64,000 nt of DNA from Nanchangia anserum. GTDB lineage: Bacteria; Actinomycetota; Actinomycetes; Actinomycetales; Actinomycetaceae. The stretch spans positions 248,001-312,000 of the forward strand of contig NZ_CP060506.1 of assembly GCF_015240065.1 (NCBI RefSeq), written 5' to 3'. Below, piece by piece: positions 43,480-53,634 of this stretch; within the stretch, counting starts at the first letter, position 1, and every line of letters begins with the position of its first letter. The notes under the pieces are model-generated. The model saw only the letters and a list, made by a program, of their open reading frames with translations. It had not been told where the DNA came from and did no database searches. Position numbers and translations under genes: made by a program.

Positions 43480-43910
43480 CGCGCTATCGTCCCCAAGTCC
43501 GCGCCGACCTCGCCGAGGTGTACGGGGTGGACTTGGGGGCGTGGTGTCGCGCCCGCAGGTGGCGGGCCTTGCTTGACCTTATCGATCAGTTGCCGATGTC
43601 CTCGCGCACGTGGGAAGCGTTGCTAAACGATCCCGAGATTGCTGACGAATACGCCAAGGCTGAAGCAGACAACAACACCAATGCCGATGCGGCACCGGTC
43701 AAGCCGCGGCCACGCTTGGCCGATGACTCGGCGACAGTGCGAGCAATCCGGCAACTCAACAACGACATTCGGGCATTGCTCGGGGGTAAACGCGCCTCGA
43801 TGTTGCCCGGCCCGCAAACAGGTATAGATCAGGCCCGCAGACGGCGGGCAACAGCACGGGCGGCGGAACTGACACGGGCACTAACCCCGGTCCACTACAC
43901 GCCCCGGTAA
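43456..43910 (+). CDS. Tail assembly chaperone, frameshift extension
   Basis: An open -1 frame giving about 150 residues joined to the preceding chaperone by frameshifting. It carries VRADLAEVYGVDLGAW and ALLDLIDQLPMSSRTWEAL, the usual signature of the extension in actinophages. An independent start at ATG 43518 is possible but has no convincing ribosome site. It ends 25 bases before the tape measure gene. Confidence 0.65.
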
Positions 43911-43934
43911 CACTTCTTTAGGTAGGGGGTCCCT

Positions 43935-46900
43935 ATGGCATACAGAGCAGGCGCGGTCTATGTCGAGGTGGTCCCCTCTTTGAAGGGGTTTGCCTCGAAG
44001 GTCGTCAAGACGACGACGCAAGCAGCCGGGGCGGCCGGTCGTGACGCCGGCGCACAGTGGTCTAAGTCGATGGTTACCGCGACGAGTGGGGCCGGTGACG
44101 AGGCGTCGGCGAAGTTTAACGCCGCGTTCACTCGGTCTATCCCGACCCTGCGCGTGGCCGCGAATGACGCTAAGACTGCGCTCGTGTCGGCTAGCGAGGG
44201 TGCGGCTAAGGCGACTGAGAACCTTCAGGCCAAACAGGATGCGTTAACACTGTCGTCAAAGATGGTGACGCAGGCCGAAGAGTCGCTAGCGCGTGCCCGT
44301 GCTGGCGGGGTGCCTGATCGTATCGCGGATGCTGAGGAACACCTGAAGGCGGTCCGTGATGAACACGCGGCCGCAGTGAAGGGTGTGCGTGAGGCGGAAC
44401 TGGCCGCGAAGGACGCCGCCGCCGAGTATGCGATTGCGCAGGAAAAGGCGACCCGGGCGGTGGCCGAGCTAGAGCGGGCCGAAGCCGCAGCGGCCGCCGC
44501 ACTGGCCGGGCCTAGTGGCCTCGCCGGTGTTTTCGCTACCACGTCGGCGGCGATTGCTCGCGCTATCGGGTCGATCACGGCCGGGATCCGTAACCTGCCT
44601 AACACGTTCGCCACGACTAAGGCCACGCTTCAACACCTGGTGACCGACATGCCGTCGATTCTGTCGGGCGCGTTTGACCGGGTGACGGCGACGATCTCGA
44701 CGGCTGTCGAGGCTGTCGCCGCCCGCGTGCACGCTGTCGCGGATGCGTGGGGCGTCGTTAAATCCAAGGTGACCGGCGTCGCCTCGGGTATCGCCTCGCG
44801 CGTGACGGGAGTCTTCTCGCGGGTCTATGCGAATGTGTCGGGTGTCGTGTCGGCTATCGTCGCCCGTTTCCCTGCCATCGCGACGGCGTGGGAAGCCGTC
44901 AAGGCCAAGATCACGGCCACGACGACCGCCGTCACATCTTCGATGCAGGTGGCATATACGCGTGCGGCTAACGGTGTCGCGGCGGCATTCGAGACGGTCT
45001 CGGCATGTGCGCGCACGCTCGCTAACGCGTGGGAAACCGTTAAGGGCAAGGTCACGGCGGTTACGACGTCTATCATCTCTACGGTCTCGGCGGCTTTTAC
45101 CCTGGCCGCTAACACGGTGACGAACACGATGACGGCGATCGTGACCCGTGTCGAAACCACGGCCGCGAGGGCGTGGGCAAGCATGAAGGCGGCGGCACAA
45201 TCGAGCGCGGCTAGTGTCGCGGGCGCGATGCATTCGGGGTTTACCCGTGTAAGCGAGGCGGCCTCGAATGCAGTTGCCTCGATTGTGGCCCGCTTTCCCG
45301 CTATCGGCACCGCCTGGCGAGTCACGGCCACCACGATGCAGACGATCACAAACGGTCTAACAACGGTGATGTCGGCGGCGTTTGAACGCCTCACCGGTGT
45401 CGCGACCCGTGTCGCCTCATCCATCGTCGAGCGCTTCCAAGCGGTCCCGACCGCGTGGGCGGGAATCAAGGCTAGGCTCGAGGCCACCTCAAGCAGCATG
45501 GCGTCTGGCATGTCGCGGGCGTTCTCGCGTGCATCGTCGGCGGTGTCTGACGCGGTGTCGTCTGTTACGTCGCGTCTTCCTGCCGTCGCTGATGGTTGGC
45601 AGTCCGCGAAATCGCGGATGGACACCATCACTAACGGGATGGCTACGGCGATGCGCAGTCTCGGCCCGGTCGCAGCCATTGCCGGGACCGGGATCGCGGC
45701 GGCCTTCACTAAAGCGCTTTCGGGTGGCTGGAATCGCCTCATGACGCTGGAAACGGTCGAGGCGAAACTGAGCGGCATGAAGGTTCCCGCGGAGGGGATC
45801 AAGAACGTTATGGACGCGGCGAAGAACTCTGTTGAGGGCACCGCCTATAGCCTCGACGAGGCCGCGTCGGCCGCGCAGCTGCTCTATCAGTCACAAATCC
45901 GCGACCCTAAGCAGCTTGAGACAACGATGAAAACGCTCGCGTCTACGTCGACCCTTATGGATCGGTCGATGCAAGACGTGGGTCTTATCTTTTCTAGCAT
46001 CAAGTCGAAGGGCAAGTTCCAAGGCGATGACGTCATGCAGATACAGCAGGCGTCTATCCCGATCTTTGAATGGTTGGGCAAGTCATTCAACATGACGGCC
46101 GCACAAGCTCAGCAAATGGCAACGGACGGAAAAATTTCGTTCGAGATGTTCGAGCAGGCCCTACGCGAAAACGTGGGAGATGCCGCGACCGAAGTAGGCG
46201 ACACTACGCAGGCGCGTATCGCGAACATGATGACGTCATTTTCAAAGTTCGGCGCGGAAATCCTCAAACCCCTCACCGGCCCGATTGGTGAGGCCGCCCT
46301 GAAGATCAAAGACGTCATGACGAACATCACCGCGGCTATAGCCTCGGGTGACGGGCAAGCCGGCGGCTTCTTCTCGTCCGTGACGTCGGCGCTTGCACTG
46401 GTGACCCCAATGCTCACGCCGTTCAGTAACGCTATCTCTACGGTGATGACGAATCTCGGTCGTCTTATGCCGTTCGTCGGCGAGGGCCTCGGCTCAGTCC
46501 TTGGCAAACTCGGCGGGTGGGCGACGGGTCCAGCCGGGATCGTTATCAACCTCTTTATTGCGATGGTCCAACACTCGCAGAAGCTACGCGACGCCCTGGG
46601 CGGCGTGTTCGGCGAGATCATGGACGCCTTCGGGTCCCTTGGCAAAGTCCTCACCGGTGGCGGTGGCCTGTCGGCGGCGATGGATGCGCTAAACCGCGTG
46701 TTCACTGTCGCCGGTGACGCTATCGCCCCGCTGGTCGAGGCCGTCGGCAAGCTCGCCGGGTTCATTATCCGTCTAGGCGGGGCGATCCTTGGCGCGGGCC
46801 TACAGTTGGCCGCCAAACTGATTCAAGGAATCGGCAACGCGATAGCGTGGCTGATCGACCTTATCTCGCCTGCGATCGATGTCGTTGCCGGGGTGTTTAG

Positions 46901-47708
46901 CGCGATCATGGACACGCTAAACGGCTTGTTCGACACGCTCACGGGCGCGGCGCAACCGGTCGAGGGCGGCCTGTTCGGGTTGTCCCCTGACCATCCGGCC
47001 GTGCGCTTTTTCGAGAAGATCCGCGAGGTCGCCTCGGCCGTGTGGGACAAGATCGTGGAGGGGATCGCGTTCGTTCAGACATTGGGCAACGCGATTTCGC
47101 GGGCGTTCCAGTTCGGCGCGGAAAACGGCGGGAAAGACGTCGGATCCGGGCCGATTGGCGCGATCCTCAGCATGGCAACGAAGCTGGGAGACTTTTGGCA
47201 GAACACGCTTAAGCCCCTCATCGACGAGATCAAAGAGACCGTTCTGGCGGTGTGGAACGAACACATTCAACCCGCCCTAGCCACGGCCGCAGACTGGATT
47301 CAGAACGCCTTCACGACCGTATGGCCGAAGCTACAGGAGGCGTTCTCGACGGCGTGGGACATGATTAAGGCCGCGATCGAATTCGCGTGGCCGATCATTC
47401 AGACGATCCTCGCCGCCATCTGGTCATTCATCCAAAACGTGCTAGCGCCGATCTTTGTCTGGTTGTGGCAAAGCGTGATTACGCCGGTGTGGAACGGGAT
47501 CAAGTTCGCGATTCAGGTCGCCTGGGCGGTCATTCAGGTTGTCCTCGCGGCTATCTGGTCGTTCATTCAGAACATCCTCGCGCCGATCTTTGTCTGGCTA
47601 TGGCAGAACATCATCACGCCCCGCATGGAACGGGATCCTAACCGTGATCCGGGCGGCGTGGGCGATCATCCAGGTCATCTTTTCCGCTATCGGAGCGTTC
47701 ATCCGTAA
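43935..47708 (+). CDS. Tail tape measure protein, main part
   Basis: A 1257-residue frame. The first 170 residues include a coiled-coil-like block rich in Ala and Glu. A set of Trp-anchored 47-residue repeats (44745-45593) follows, then the TP901-like core around KVPAEGIKNVMDAAKNS. The C-terminal half has long hydrophobic helices. The frame ends early at 47708. An extra base near 47621 interrupts 45-residue repeats, and the protein continues in other frames to 49072. Confidence 0.85.
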   Translation: MAYRAGAVYVEVVPSLKGFASKVVKTTTQAAGAAGRDAGAQWSKSMVTATSGAGDEASAKFNAAFTRSIPTLRVAANDAKTALVSASEGAAKATENLQAKQDALTLSSKMVTQAEESLARARAGGVPDRIADAEEHLKAVRDEHAAAVKGVREAELAAKDAAAEYAIAQEKATRAVAELERAEAAAAAALAGPSGLAGVFATTSAAIARAIGSITAGIRNLPNTFATTKATLQHLVTDMPSILSGAFDRVTATISTAVEAVAARVHAVADAWGVVKSKVTGVASGIASRVTGVFSRVYANVSGVVSAIVARFPAIATAWEAVKAKITATTTAVTSSMQVAYTRAANGVAAAFETVSACARTLANAWETVKGKVTAVTTSIISTVSAAFTLAANTVTNTMTAIVTRVETTAARAWASMKAAAQSSAASVAGAMHSGFTRVSEAASNAVASIVARFPAIGTAWRVTATTMQTITNGLTTVMSAAFERLTGVATRVASSIVERFQAVPTAWAGIKARLEATSSSMASGMSRAFSRASSAVSDAVSSVTSRLPAVADGWQSAKSRMDTITNGMATAMRSLGPVAAIAGTGIAAAFTKALSGGWNRLMTLETVEAKLSGMKVPAEGIKNVMDAAKNSVEGTAYSLDEAASAAQLLYQSQIRDPKQLETTMKTLASTSTLMDRSMQDVGLIFSSIKSKGKFQGDDVMQIQQASIPIFEWLGKSFNMTAAQAQQMATDGKISFEMFEQALRENVGDAATEVGDTTQARIANMMTSFSKFGAEILKPLTGPIGEAALKIKDVMTNITAAIASGDGQAGGFFSSVTSALALVTPMLTPFSNAISTVMTNLGRLMPFVGEGLGSVLGKLGGWATGPAGIVINLFIAMVQHSQKLRDALGGVFGEIMDAFGSLGKVLTGGGGLSAAMDALNRVFTVAGDAIAPLVEAVGKLAGFIIRLGGAILGAGLQLAAKLIQGIGNAIAWLIDLISPAIDVVAGVFSAIMDTLNGLFDTLTGAAQPVEGGLFGLSPDHPAVRFFEKIREVASAVWDKIVEGIAFVQTLGNAISRAFQFGAENGGKDVGSGPIGAILSMATKLGDFWQNTLKPLIDEIKETVLAVWNEHIQPALATAADWIQNAFTTVWPKLQEAFSTAWDMIKAAIEFAWPIIQTILAAIWSFIQNVLAPIFVWLWQSVITPVWNGIKFAIQVAWAVIQVVLAAIWSFIQNILAPIFVWLWQNIITPRMERDPNRDPGGVGDHPGHLFRYRSVHP
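44745..45593 (+). repeat. Six 47-residue Trp-anchored repeats in tape measure
   Basis: AWGVVKSK, AWEAVKAK, AWETVKGK, AWASMKAA, AWRVTATT, AWAGIKAR and GWQSAKSR are spaced 47 residues (one 48) apart, about 141 bp at the DNA level. The copies are divergent in sequence but keep the helical period. Confidence 0.75.
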
Positions 47709-47790
47709 CATCCTGGCACCCGTGTTCACGTGGCTATGGAACAACGTGATTTCGCCCGTGTGGAACGGGATCAAGCAGGTCATCTCCACG
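47385..47790 (+). repeat. 135-bp tandem repeats in tape measure
   Basis: Three copies start at 47385, 47520 and 47656. The first step is 135 bp, or 45 codons, and the second is 136. The extra base lies in the CCCC run near 47621 and causes the frame break. The repeat encodes long hydrophobic helices such as NILAPIFVWLWQ. Confidence 0.75.
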
Positions 47791-48635
47791 TGTGGGGGTT
47801 CATCCGCGATAACGTGTTTGCCAAGATGAGAAGCGCCGCTTCAACCCTGGGCGACGCGTTCACGTCGATGAAGGACACGATCAAGAGCGCCTTTGACAAG
47901 ATCAAAGGGGTCGCGGCGAAGCCGGTGAACTTCATTATTAACACCGTCTACAACGACGGGATTAAGAAGGCGTTCGATACGATCGCGTCAAAGGTTGGCT
48001 CTAAGGCCCGCCTACCCAAGCTGAACCCCGTGAGCGGGTACGCGCAGGGCGGCGTCTTGCCGGGCTATACGCCCGGGCGTGACGTGCATAGGTTCTGGTC
48101 ACCTACCGGCGGTGTCATTGACCTCTCTGGTGGTGAAGGGATCATTCGCCCTGACGCGTTGCGTCGCCTCGGCGGGGCGGCATGGCTTAACGCCGTGAAC
48201 CGTTCACGCGGTAAGGGCTTCGCCCCGTGGGGCGATGCCGGACTGAGCACGCACTATAGCGCGTTCAAGGACGGCGGCATTTGGGGCGGCATAACGTCGT
48301 TCGCGTCGGCCGCGTGGGACAAGGTGACGGCCGCCGGCGACTTCGTTGCCGACGTCGTATCTGACCCGCTCGCCGCGTTCGCTGACCTGATTACGGCCCC
48401 CGCGCGTGCCCTGTTAGGCCAGATCAAAGACACCGAATGGGGAAGCCTGTTAGCGGGTATCCCGAAGCTGTTAGCTAACGCGGTGCGCGACTTCTTCAAA
48501 CGCGACACCGAGGAAGTCGGCGGCGGGTGTCGGACTGGTCAACATGGCCCGCAGGTTCCTTGGCACCCCGTATGTGTGGGGCGGGTCGTCAATCCCCCCG
48601 GCTTGGACTGTTCGGCTTGGTGTATTACTCGCTAA
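47730..48635 (+). pseudogene. Tape measure protein, second piece
   Basis: From about 47800 this frame gives WGFIRDNVFAKMRSAASTLG, tape-measure helices and a Gly-rich RPDALRRLGGAAWL block that continue the main protein. It is set off from the preceding piece by a missing base near 47790. Toward its end another lost base, near 48527-48535, moves the sequence to the next frame. The first 20 residues of the open frame are not real. Confidence 0.65.
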
Positions 48636-49072
48636 ACAAGATGGGGATCAAGGCGCCACGCTTGACGGCGGCGGGCTTCCAATCGGCCTCGAAACCGATC
48701 GCTTGGGGATCGAAAGTCCCGGGCGATCTGCTGTTTTGGGGTGACCCGGCCTATCACGTCGCGATCTATGCCGGCGGGTCGAAGCTGGTCGAGGAACCGG
48801 GCTTTCACAAGGTCGCGATCGAGTGGGCCATTTGGGGTTCGCCGACGGTTGGCCGCTACAAGTTCGACGAGGGCGGCCTGTTGCCGCCCGGGATCCACAC
48901 GGTCGCGAACTTTACGGGCAAACCCGAGCCGGTGTTTACGTCTGGCCAGTTCGAGGCGATGCGATCAGGCCCGACCGAGGTCAATCTGCATATTCACGCG
49001 GCCGGCCCGGTCGATGAGGCGATACTTGCCGACCGGGTGTCGCGGCGACTCTTGGAGGAGTTGAGAGCCTAA
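48527..49072 (+). pseudogene. Tape measure protein C-terminus with NlpC/P60-like peptidase
   Basis: With two single-base repairs between 48590 and 48620 the segment reads ARRFLGTPYVWGGSS, then PPGLDCSGLVYYS, and later DPAYHVAIYAGG. These carry the catalytic Cys and His of an NlpC/P60 hydrolase. The piece ends in AGPVDEAILADRVSRRLLEE. Such domains let the tape measure open peptidoglycan during DNA entry. The broken frames lie in G and C runs. Confidence 0.65.
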
Positions 49073-50064
49073 TGAGTCTGGTCACTTTCCCCGGCGCTAC
49101 CACGTTCCCCGGTTGGATCGATGTCCCGACCGGTTCAATCACGCAGATGCCGCCCAATACGGACGCGAACACGGGGGCGGGTAGTGGGTTCGTTTTGGAC
49201 TTCACTGCCGCCCCTGTCGCGGCCCGTCTCGGCGAGGTCGTGTTTGGTGCTACCGATAGCGAGGGCGGGCAGTATTGGCTAACCGGGGTCGACGGTTTGC
49301 ATGAGGTCGATATGCGGCTTGAGACGGGGGAGCGGGCTTATCGTGATGGCTCATGGGCCGCGTCGGGGTTGTTTGCGGCTAGACGGGTAACCATCTCGGC
49401 CACAATCGCCGCGCCCTTGTCTGCCGGTTCGGCTGGGCTGGTGCGGCGTCTGGAATGGGTACGCCGTCATATCCCGTGGCGATCCGCGGCCCCGCTCGTG
49501 GTGAACGAGTATGGCCGGTGCGTGTTGGCTGACGCGCAGGTATGCGACGCGGTCGAGGTCAAACGGATCACCCGCTGGCGGGCCGATATCAAGATTCCGC
49601 TTATCGTGCCTGATCCGTTTTGGATGGCCGCGACCTGGCACACGGGCCGCCCCGACTGGACACGCCGAACCCTGGTGGCGGGCCGGGCCGGTGGCGGCAT
49701 GGTCTTCCCGACCGTCACCCCGTTCATTTTCAAGGCTGGCGGGGATGGGGACCGGCGCGCGATCTTCGACATCACGACCGCGACACCGGCCCGCGTCCTG
49801 TTCACGATCGAAGGCCCGCTAACCGGGGCGACGATTAGCGACGATGCCGGATGGGAGACCCGCATAAGCGGGCACGTCTTGGCTGGCCAGACCCTCACGA
49901 TCGACCCGCAGTCGCGGCGGGTCGAACTGGGCGGGGCGTCGCGGCGGTCCTGGTTGGACGGGTGGCCGCGTCTAGACCCCGGCCCGCACGCGATCACGTG
50001 GCGGACTGAGGGGGCCGACGAGTCCACCCGGCTTCATATCGACTATGTGGAAACGACCCTTTAG
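49072..50064 (+). CDS. Distal tail (Dit-like) protein
   Basis: A 330-aa protein. Residues 80-130 (DGSWAASGLFAARRVTISAT) resemble the N-terminal belt of siphovirus distal tail proteins, and a later galectin-like beta-rich part follows. The start shares one base with the tape measure stop. It probably forms the ring between tail tube and tip. Confidence 0.7.
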   Translation: MSLVTFPGATTFPGWIDVPTGSITQMPPNTDANTGAGSGFVLDFTAAPVAARLGEVVFGATDSEGGQYWLTGVDGLHEVDMRLETGERAYRDGSWAASGLFAARRVTISATIAAPLSAGSAGLVRRLEWVRRHIPWRSAAPLVVNEYGRCVLADAQVCDAVEVKRITRWRADIKIPLIVPDPFWMAATWHTGRPDWTRRTLVAGRAGGGMVFPTVTPFIFKAGGDGDRRAIFDITTATPARVLFTIEGPLTGATISDDAGWETRISGHVLAGQTLTIDPQSRRVELGGASRRSWLDGWPRLDPGPHAITWRTEGADESTRLHIDYVETTL

Positions 50065-50075
50065 GAGGGGTGGCT

Positions 50076-50849
50076 ATGGATGTTACGGCATGTTTTATCG
50101 ATGCCAACGACACGGGCGGGCCGCAGTATTCGAGCGAGGATATGCGCGCCCTATTCTCTTTGCTGTTCGCGCCGGGACCGCGCCCGCTCACGGCCGAGCC
50201 CGGTGTTGTTCGTGGCATGGACGTCACCCTGGACGGGGCGGCCGTATCGGTGGCGGCTGGGGGTGTTATCGCGACGTCGGCGCTGGGGTCGTTCGTGATT
50301 TTGAATCACTCTAAGACCCGGCTCGCGCTCACGCCCGCACACGCCACATATTCGCGGATCGACCTTATTGTTGCCCGCGCGATCGTGACCGGGGACGATA
50401 TCGGCGGTGTCGTCGAGATCGTGACGGGGTCGCCGGCGGCGGATCCGCAAGAACCCCAAGCCCCCGCGCACAGCCTCACACTAGCCACGGTGACCGTTCC
50501 GGCACGGGGCGAGCCGGCCCTAACGGTGAAGGCCGCCCCGACGCCGTTAGCCGGCTCACCGACCCCGGTAAGCGCAGTCTTGGGGCCTGGCGCACGCTCT
50601 GGGCTGGTCACGTATGAGGCCACCGCCTCGGGTGGCGTCGTCCATGTCGATGTTGTCGCGTCGGGTAGTTCCCCGATCCTGGCTAGCCTGCCAAACCACA
50701 CCGGGGCCAGTGGTGCCGGCGTGGTGAGTGACGACGCGGGCGAGTTGTGGCCGGTGCGTGTGTGGGGCGGTGCCGTGTATGCCCCTAGCGTCCCGAAGGC
50801 CCGTACGGTCCTCGCTGGCGCGGTGTCGGTAACGAACCGCAACAAGTAG
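50076..50849 (+). CDS. Minor tail protein
   Basis: A 257-aa beta-rich protein with no enzyme motif. The middle has YSRIDLIVARAIVTGDDIGG, a pattern of tail-tip proteins that precede the Gp37-like protein. The ATG at 50076 follows AGGAGGGG and is preferred over GTG 50070, which lies in the ribosome site. Confidence 0.6.
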   Translation: MDVTACFIDANDTGGPQYSSEDMRALFSLLFAPGPRPLTAEPGVVRGMDVTLDGAAVSVAAGGVIATSALGSFVILNHSKTRLALTPAHATYSRIDLIVARAIVTGDDIGGVVEIVTGSPAADPQEPQAPAHSLTLATVTVPARGEPALTVKAAPTPLAGSPTPVSAVLGPGARSGLVTYEATASGGVVHVDVVASGSSPILASLPNHTGASGAGVVSDDAGELWPVRVWGGAVYAPSVPKARTVLAGAVSVTNRNK

Positions 50850-50865
50850 GAAGGGAGCACGCCAC

Positions 50866-51966
50866 GTGTTACAGGTGTTTTCGTGTGACATTAAGACCGG
50901 CGAGATCCTCGCCGAACTGCCGACGCGCCCGAGTGGCGACGTGACGCGGGCATTGATGACGACAACGACGGCGTCGTTTAGCCTGCCGATCGCTGACCCG
51001 GCCTGTCCGCGTGACTGGCTTGGCTATACGGCCCCGTGGCGGGTCGTGTTCGTCCTCGCCTCGGATGACGGCCGGATTTGGTGGGCGGGTATCCCGACCG
51101 CACGCACATTCAACGCGGCTAGCGAAAAGGTCGAAATCTCGGCGTCCTCGCTGGAAGCCTATCTAGGCCGCCGGTATGTGCCCGCCCGCAGGTTTGACCG
51201 CACCGATCAAGCCGACATAGCCGCGTGGCTTGTCTCGTCCACATTGGACGCGGGTATTCCTATCGAGATCGACGCCCCGGCCACGGGTGTTCTTCGCGAT
51301 CGCGAATACACCACCGACGAGGCCGGCACCGTCCTACAGCGCCTAACCGATCTGTCGGGCGTCATCGATGGCCCCGAGTGGTGGATTGAAACCGCATGGG
51401 CCACGCCTGGGGAACGCTCACGCATAAAGCACGTGTTTCACGTCGGCTATCCGCGTATTGGTGTCGCCGCGACCCGCCCGCAGGCCGTGTTCGAGATACC
51501 CGGGGGCCTGTTAGATCTCAAGCTTGAGGAACGTTGGGGCGAGTCGGAAGCCGCGACGCTGGTCGTCGTCTCGGGTGAGGGCGAGGGCGAGACGAAACCG
51601 ATTTCTAGCGACCATGTCGCGCTAAAACAAGAATGGGCCGGCTATCCGCGTCTCGAGGTCCGCCAACAAGCCCAAAACGTGACCGAGATGGCGACGTTGG
51701 AAGCGAAAGCCGAAAAGACCCTAGCGCGCCTATCGACGGGGACACGGGTCCTGTCGCTGTCGCAGGCGCTCGACGCGTCGCCTCGTCTGGGGGTCGATTG
51801 GGATATGGGCGACGACGTCCGCATTATCGCGAACACCCCGGCCCTGACCCTTGATGAGGTGTTACGTCTCGTCGGCTGGTCTGTGGACCCTGAAGGCACG
51901 AAGGTCACGCCAATCGTGGCGTCGCTTAGCGAACCGAGTGAAGACAAGGGGATAGAGAACCGATGA
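50866..51966 (+). CDS. Tail tip protein, ReqiPepy6 Gp37-like
   Basis: A 366-aa protein with the family start QVFSCDIKTGEILAELP, a central WWAGIPTARTFNAASEKVEI and VLQRLTDLSGVIDGPEWW around residue 150. Gp37-like proteins are tail-tip structural components in actinophages. The start follows GGAAGG. It overlaps the next gene by four bases. Confidence 0.75.
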   Translation: MLQVFSCDIKTGEILAELPTRPSGDVTRALMTTTTASFSLPIADPACPRDWLGYTAPWRVVFVLASDDGRIWWAGIPTARTFNAASEKVEISASSLEAYLGRRYVPARRFDRTDQADIAAWLVSSTLDAGIPIEIDAPATGVLRDREYTTDEAGTVLQRLTDLSGVIDGPEWWIETAWATPGERSRIKHVFHVGYPRIGVAATRPQAVFEIPGGLLDLKLEERWGESEAATLVVVSGEGEGETKPISSDHVALKQEWAGYPRLEVRQQAQNVTEMATLEAKAEKTLARLSTGTRVLSLSQALDASPRLGVDWDMGDDVRIIANTPALTLDEVLRLVGWSVDPEGTKVTPIVASLSEPSEDKGIENR

Positions 51967-52589
51967 CAGATCTCATTCCACTACCCGCAGGCGCAACAAC
52001 CCTGGCGCATGTGATCGCGGGCTTGCGTGACGATATCCGAAAGACGACGCCGCGTAGGCTTGGCCAGTCGACGATCACGACGGGCACGCTCGAAGTCAAG
52101 GACGGTGCCGCGATCCGGGTCGCGGCGGGTGGGCGTCTCGTTGTCGAGGACGGCGGGACGATCCAAACCGACGCGGCCGCTATCGCCCCGACCAATATCG
52201 GGATTGCCCCGCAGCTACAGGCCGCGACGGGTGAGGCCGCAGGGATTGGCGCGGACTGGACCCGCCTAGCCGGCGTCAAATTCAGTGCCCCGGCGTGGGC
52301 GAACCGGGCGATTATCCACGCGACCGGGTCGTTCACGTTCGCGGCCCCTATGGGCGATGGCGGGGACGTGCGCGGGCGAATCAAGACGACAGACACGCCC
52401 GGTGTCGACTCTTACGGCACGTGGAACCGTTACGCCACGTCGGGCACGTGGACCGGGGAAACCCTCACCGAAACCCATAACGTTCACGCGCCGCTAGCGG
52501 TGGATGTGGAGGGCCTAGCCACGTTGCCGGCCGAATTGGCGGGCACGGTTAAGGCCACGATCACCGCTACCGTCTGGTGGCTTATCTAG
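51963..52589 (+). CDS. Minor tail protein
   Basis: A 208-aa beta-rich protein. The N-terminal half has [20 protein letters not shown], typical of tail-fibre base proteins with regular beta turns. The C-terminal half is of unknown fold. The start overlaps the preceding stop. Confidence 0.6.
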   Translation: MTDLIPLPAGATTLAHVIAGLRDDIRKTTPRRLGQSTITTGTLEVKDGAAIRVAAGGRLVVEDGGTIQTDAAAIAPTNIGIAPQLQAATGEAAGIGADWTRLAGVKFSAPAWANRAIIHATGSFTFAAPMGDGGDVRGRIKTTDTPGVDSYGTWNRYATSGTWTGETLTETHNVHAPLAVDVEGLATLPAELAGTVKATITATVWWLI

Positions 52590-52607
52590 AGACAAGGGGG
52601 CCGCATT

Positions 52608-53015
52608 GTGGCGTATGAGGCGAAGGCGTGGCGCGATGGCCCGCAAGGGTTGACACCGATTGATGCCGCCGCGCTTAACCATATTGAGGACGGACTGTCG
52701 CGGGCACATGAGGCCCTGGACAATCTGGCGATTAGTGGCGGGGCACCGGGCGCGCCGGGTGTGAAGGGCGAGAAGGGGGACCCGGGTCCGCAAGGCCCGC
52801 AGGGTGAACCCGGCCCGCCCGGCCCGAAAGGCGACCCGGGCACCCCTGGGGAACAAGGCCCGCCCGGGCCTGAGAATGTCGGGGCGGTGCGGCATGGCAC
52901 GAACGCGTATGCGCCACGGCCTGCCGGTGTCGTCGTGTGTTTGTGGGTTGGCACGGTACGCCCGACACAGATGACAGACGCCGACCTATGGATTCAACCC
53001 ACTAGCGAACAATGA
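52608..53015 (+). CDS. Collagen-like tail fibre protein
   Basis: A 135-aa protein. Residues 1-43 are helical. Residues 45-90 are about 15 Gly-X-Y triplets ([20 protein letters not shown]), a collagen-like rod seen in phage fibres. The last 45 residues are a globular cap. An AAGGGGG ribosome site precedes GTG 52608. It likely forms a trimer at the tail tip. Confidence 0.75.
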   Translation: MAYEAKAWRDGPQGLTPIDAAALNHIEDGLSRAHEALDNLAISGGAPGAPGVKGEKGDPGPQGPQGEPGPPGPKGDPGTPGEQGPPGPENVGAVRHGTNAYAPRPAGVVVCLWVGTVRPTQMTDADLWIQPTSEQ

Positions 53016-53032
53016 GAAGGGAATGAAGACTT

Positions 53033-53407
53033 ATGCCTGATCCGATTCTTCACGCCACACCGGCGGCGACTGACTGGACACCGGTTCCCCTGGCGACCGG
53101 GTGGGGTGTCGTGTCTGGGCACCCTGTCCAGGTGTCACGTTCTGGCGATGTCGTGTTTATCGTGGGCGCGGCTAAGCGTAACGCCGGCGGGGATCTCGCG
53201 AGGATCGCGACCCTGCCCGAGGGGTACCGTCCGAAGCAGACGCAATATGTCGGCGCGACGGTCGCGGTGAAGGACGGTGGCGGGGGCGTGGCCGCGTGCG
53301 AGGTTTACACCGAGTCAACCGGGGTTTTGTCGGTGAAATGGTATTCGCAGATCGATTCCGCCCCCGGCTGGACGGTCCCCCTCGCGCTCACCTTCCGGAT
53401 CATCTAA
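53033..53407 (+). CDS. Tail fibre cap-like protein
   Basis: A 124-aa beta-rich protein with VPLATGWGVVSGHPVQVSRS and YRPKQTQYVGATV, the pattern of globular C-terminal fibre domains. It has its own GAAGGGAA ribosome site. It could bind the host surface. Confidence 0.6.
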   Translation: MPDPILHATPAATDWTPVPLATGWGVVSGHPVQVSRSGDVVFIVGAAKRNAGGDLARIATLPEGYRPKQTQYVGATVAVKDGGGGVAACEVYTESTGVLSVKWYSQIDSAPGWTVPLALTFRII

Positions 53408-53448
53408 CACACCCACACCACGCGGCCTGACGCCGCTTGACCTGTTCT

Positions 53449-53482
53449 AGCGCCTCACCTGCTCGCAGTTGGGGCGCTTTTC
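53449..53482 (+). terminator. Terminator between tail and lysis genes
   Basis: AGCGCC pairs with GGCGCT across an 18-base loop, followed by TTTT. It ends the tail operon or lowers readthrough into the lysis genes. Confidence 0.5.
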
Positions 53483-53508
53483 CATACCCAAAACAAGGAG
53501 GAAACACG

Positions 53509-53634
53509 ATGACCGATACGACCGAGACAAGTCACGAAGAGCAGTATCGCCTGCTCGTCGAGACGGGCACGCCCGATAGCCCCGACGACGTCACCACGGG
53601 CGAAGACACCAACACGGAAGGCGGTAGCAACTGA
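53509..53634 (+). CDS. Small acidic protein before endolysin
   Basis: A 41-aa acidic protein (MTDTTETSHEEQYRLLVETG). It has a strong AAGGAGG ribosome site and a stop overlapping the endolysin start. No family is recognised. It may regulate or couple endolysin translation. Confidence 0.55.
   Translation: MTDTTETSHEEQYRLLVETGTPDSPDDVTTGEDTNTEGGSN

Noticed and set aside
52738-52880. GC-rich repeats in the tail region as a mobile or CRISPR repeat
   Set aside because: They are in frame and encode Gly-X-Y triplets of a collagen-like fibre.
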